Shown piece by piece: positions 44,616-44,884 of a DNA stretch of 44,884 bases. The DNA is from Zooshikella ganghwensis DSM 15267 (lineage in GTDB: Bacteria; Pseudomonadota; Gammaproteobacteria; Pseudomonadales; Zooshikellaceae): NCBI RefSeq assembly GCF_000428585.1, contig NZ_AUAF01000033.1:1-44884 (forward strand). Direction: 5' to 3'. Each line of letters begins with the position of its first letter. Positions within the stretch are counted from its first letter, which is position 1. The notes below the pieces were generated by a model, which was not told the origin of the DNA, did not search any database, and saw only the letters and a list, made by a program, of their open reading frames with translations. The translations under genes and the position numbers were made by a program.

Positions 44616-44676
44616 TGACAGCCCCTGACCCCAACCTTTGTTTTGCCGAAACAAAGGTTGGGGTCAGGGGATGTCA
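44616..44676. repeat. Very long hairpin overlapping the start of the right-hand transposase
   Basis: 22 bp from 44622 to 44643 (CCCCTGACCCCAACC...) are exactly complementary to 44649-44670, with a 5-nt loop (TGCCG). Beyond one mismatch the stem continues with TGACA (44616-44620) and TGTCA (44672-44676). The transposase ATG (44671-44673) and its GGGG ribosome site (44660-44663) lie in the right arm. Confidence 0.95.
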
Positions 44677-44884
44677 GTAGAAGAGTTTATCATAGCAGTT
44701 TATTGCTGGGTTGATGATACCTTCAATGAGTTACTTAAAGGCCAGCGATTACGTAAACGAGGGACTATGCCCTCCCTTTCTGATCCTGAAGTGATTGCAA
44801 TGGAGCTCATCGGCGAGTTTTTTGGGTTAGATGAAGATACTCATATCTGGCGCTATTTTCGTGAACATTGGCGAAATTATTTTC
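44671..44884 (+). CDS. IS982-like transposase, N-terminal fragment cut by the window edge
   Basis: 71 codons open from the ATG at 44671 to the window end. The protein begins MSVEEFIIAVYCWVDDTF and includes PSLSDPEVIAMELIGEFFGL and DTHIWRYFREHW, which I recognise as IS982-family transposase N-terminal sequence. The DDE residues would lie beyond the window. The start codon is buried in the long hairpin described at 44616-44676. No intact second end can be seen. Confidence 0.8.
   Translation, partial: MSVEEFIIAVYCWVDDTFNELLKGQRLRKRGTMPSLSDPEVIAMELIGEFFGLDEDTHIWRYFREHWRNYF

Overview
The window looks like a 44.9-kb piece of a gammaproteobacterial chromosome. Gene content and neighbourhood fit a marine Oceanospirillales-type organism related to Pseudomonas (Zooshikella/Spartinivicinus-like is my guess, made from memory of protein families and not from a search). 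Both ends fall inside different transposase genes, so the window is probably a whole contig broken at repeated insertion sequences.

Layout. 1-168: start of a transposase (-). 412-1517: two small reverse-strand genes; one is a cystatin/stefin-like protein and the other appears to carry a diverged copy of the same domain. 1946-3440: PA2779/PA2778-type pair (membrane protein plus C39-like peptidase lipoprotein with TPRs). 3574-6157: oligopeptidase B and a small membrane protein. 6597-9202: a membrane-anchored winged-helix protein coupled to a membrane-anchored VWA protein. 9413-11240: YafJ-type glutamine amidotransferase and cysteine synthase CysK. 11573-13654: MoxR AAA+ ATPase and CoxE-like VWA partner. 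13662-17239: lipid block (MaoC hydratase, alpha/beta hydrolase, FadD). 17577-22929: a possible 54-aa small protein, HrpA helicase, and a FabH-like ketoacyl synthase. 23786-29853: mixed-acid fermentation module (pflB, pflA, adhE) with FNR/ANR-like boxes ahead of pflB and adhE. 30130-35873: type II secretion gspC-gspD, then ydbH-ynbE-ydbL. 35957-43763: glycine cleavage genes in two divergent arms (a sodium:alanine/glycine symporter gene and gcvT on -, gcvH and gcvP on +) around an XRE-cupin regulator. 43829-44458: LysE-type exporter. 44671-44884: start of an IS982-like transposase (+).

How the genes work together. pflB/pflA/adhE would turn pyruvate into formate and acetyl-CoA, then ethanol, under oxygen limitation. 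fadD, the MaoC hydratase, the hydrolase and the FabH-like synthase suggest lipid hydrolysis, acyl-CoA activation and shunting of acyl groups into fatty-acid synthesis. The gcv genes, symporter and regulator look like one glycine uptake and catabolism regulon.

Most of the window is ordinary core genome. The parts that deserve a second look are non-coding: a compact three-helix RNA-like fold followed by a terminator-like hairpin ahead of gcvH; the long leader of pflB; a 23-bp hairpin motif present twice; a triple 17-bp repeat; and a very long hairpin overlapping the start codon of the right-hand transposase. No rRNA, tRNA or CRISPR array was seen.
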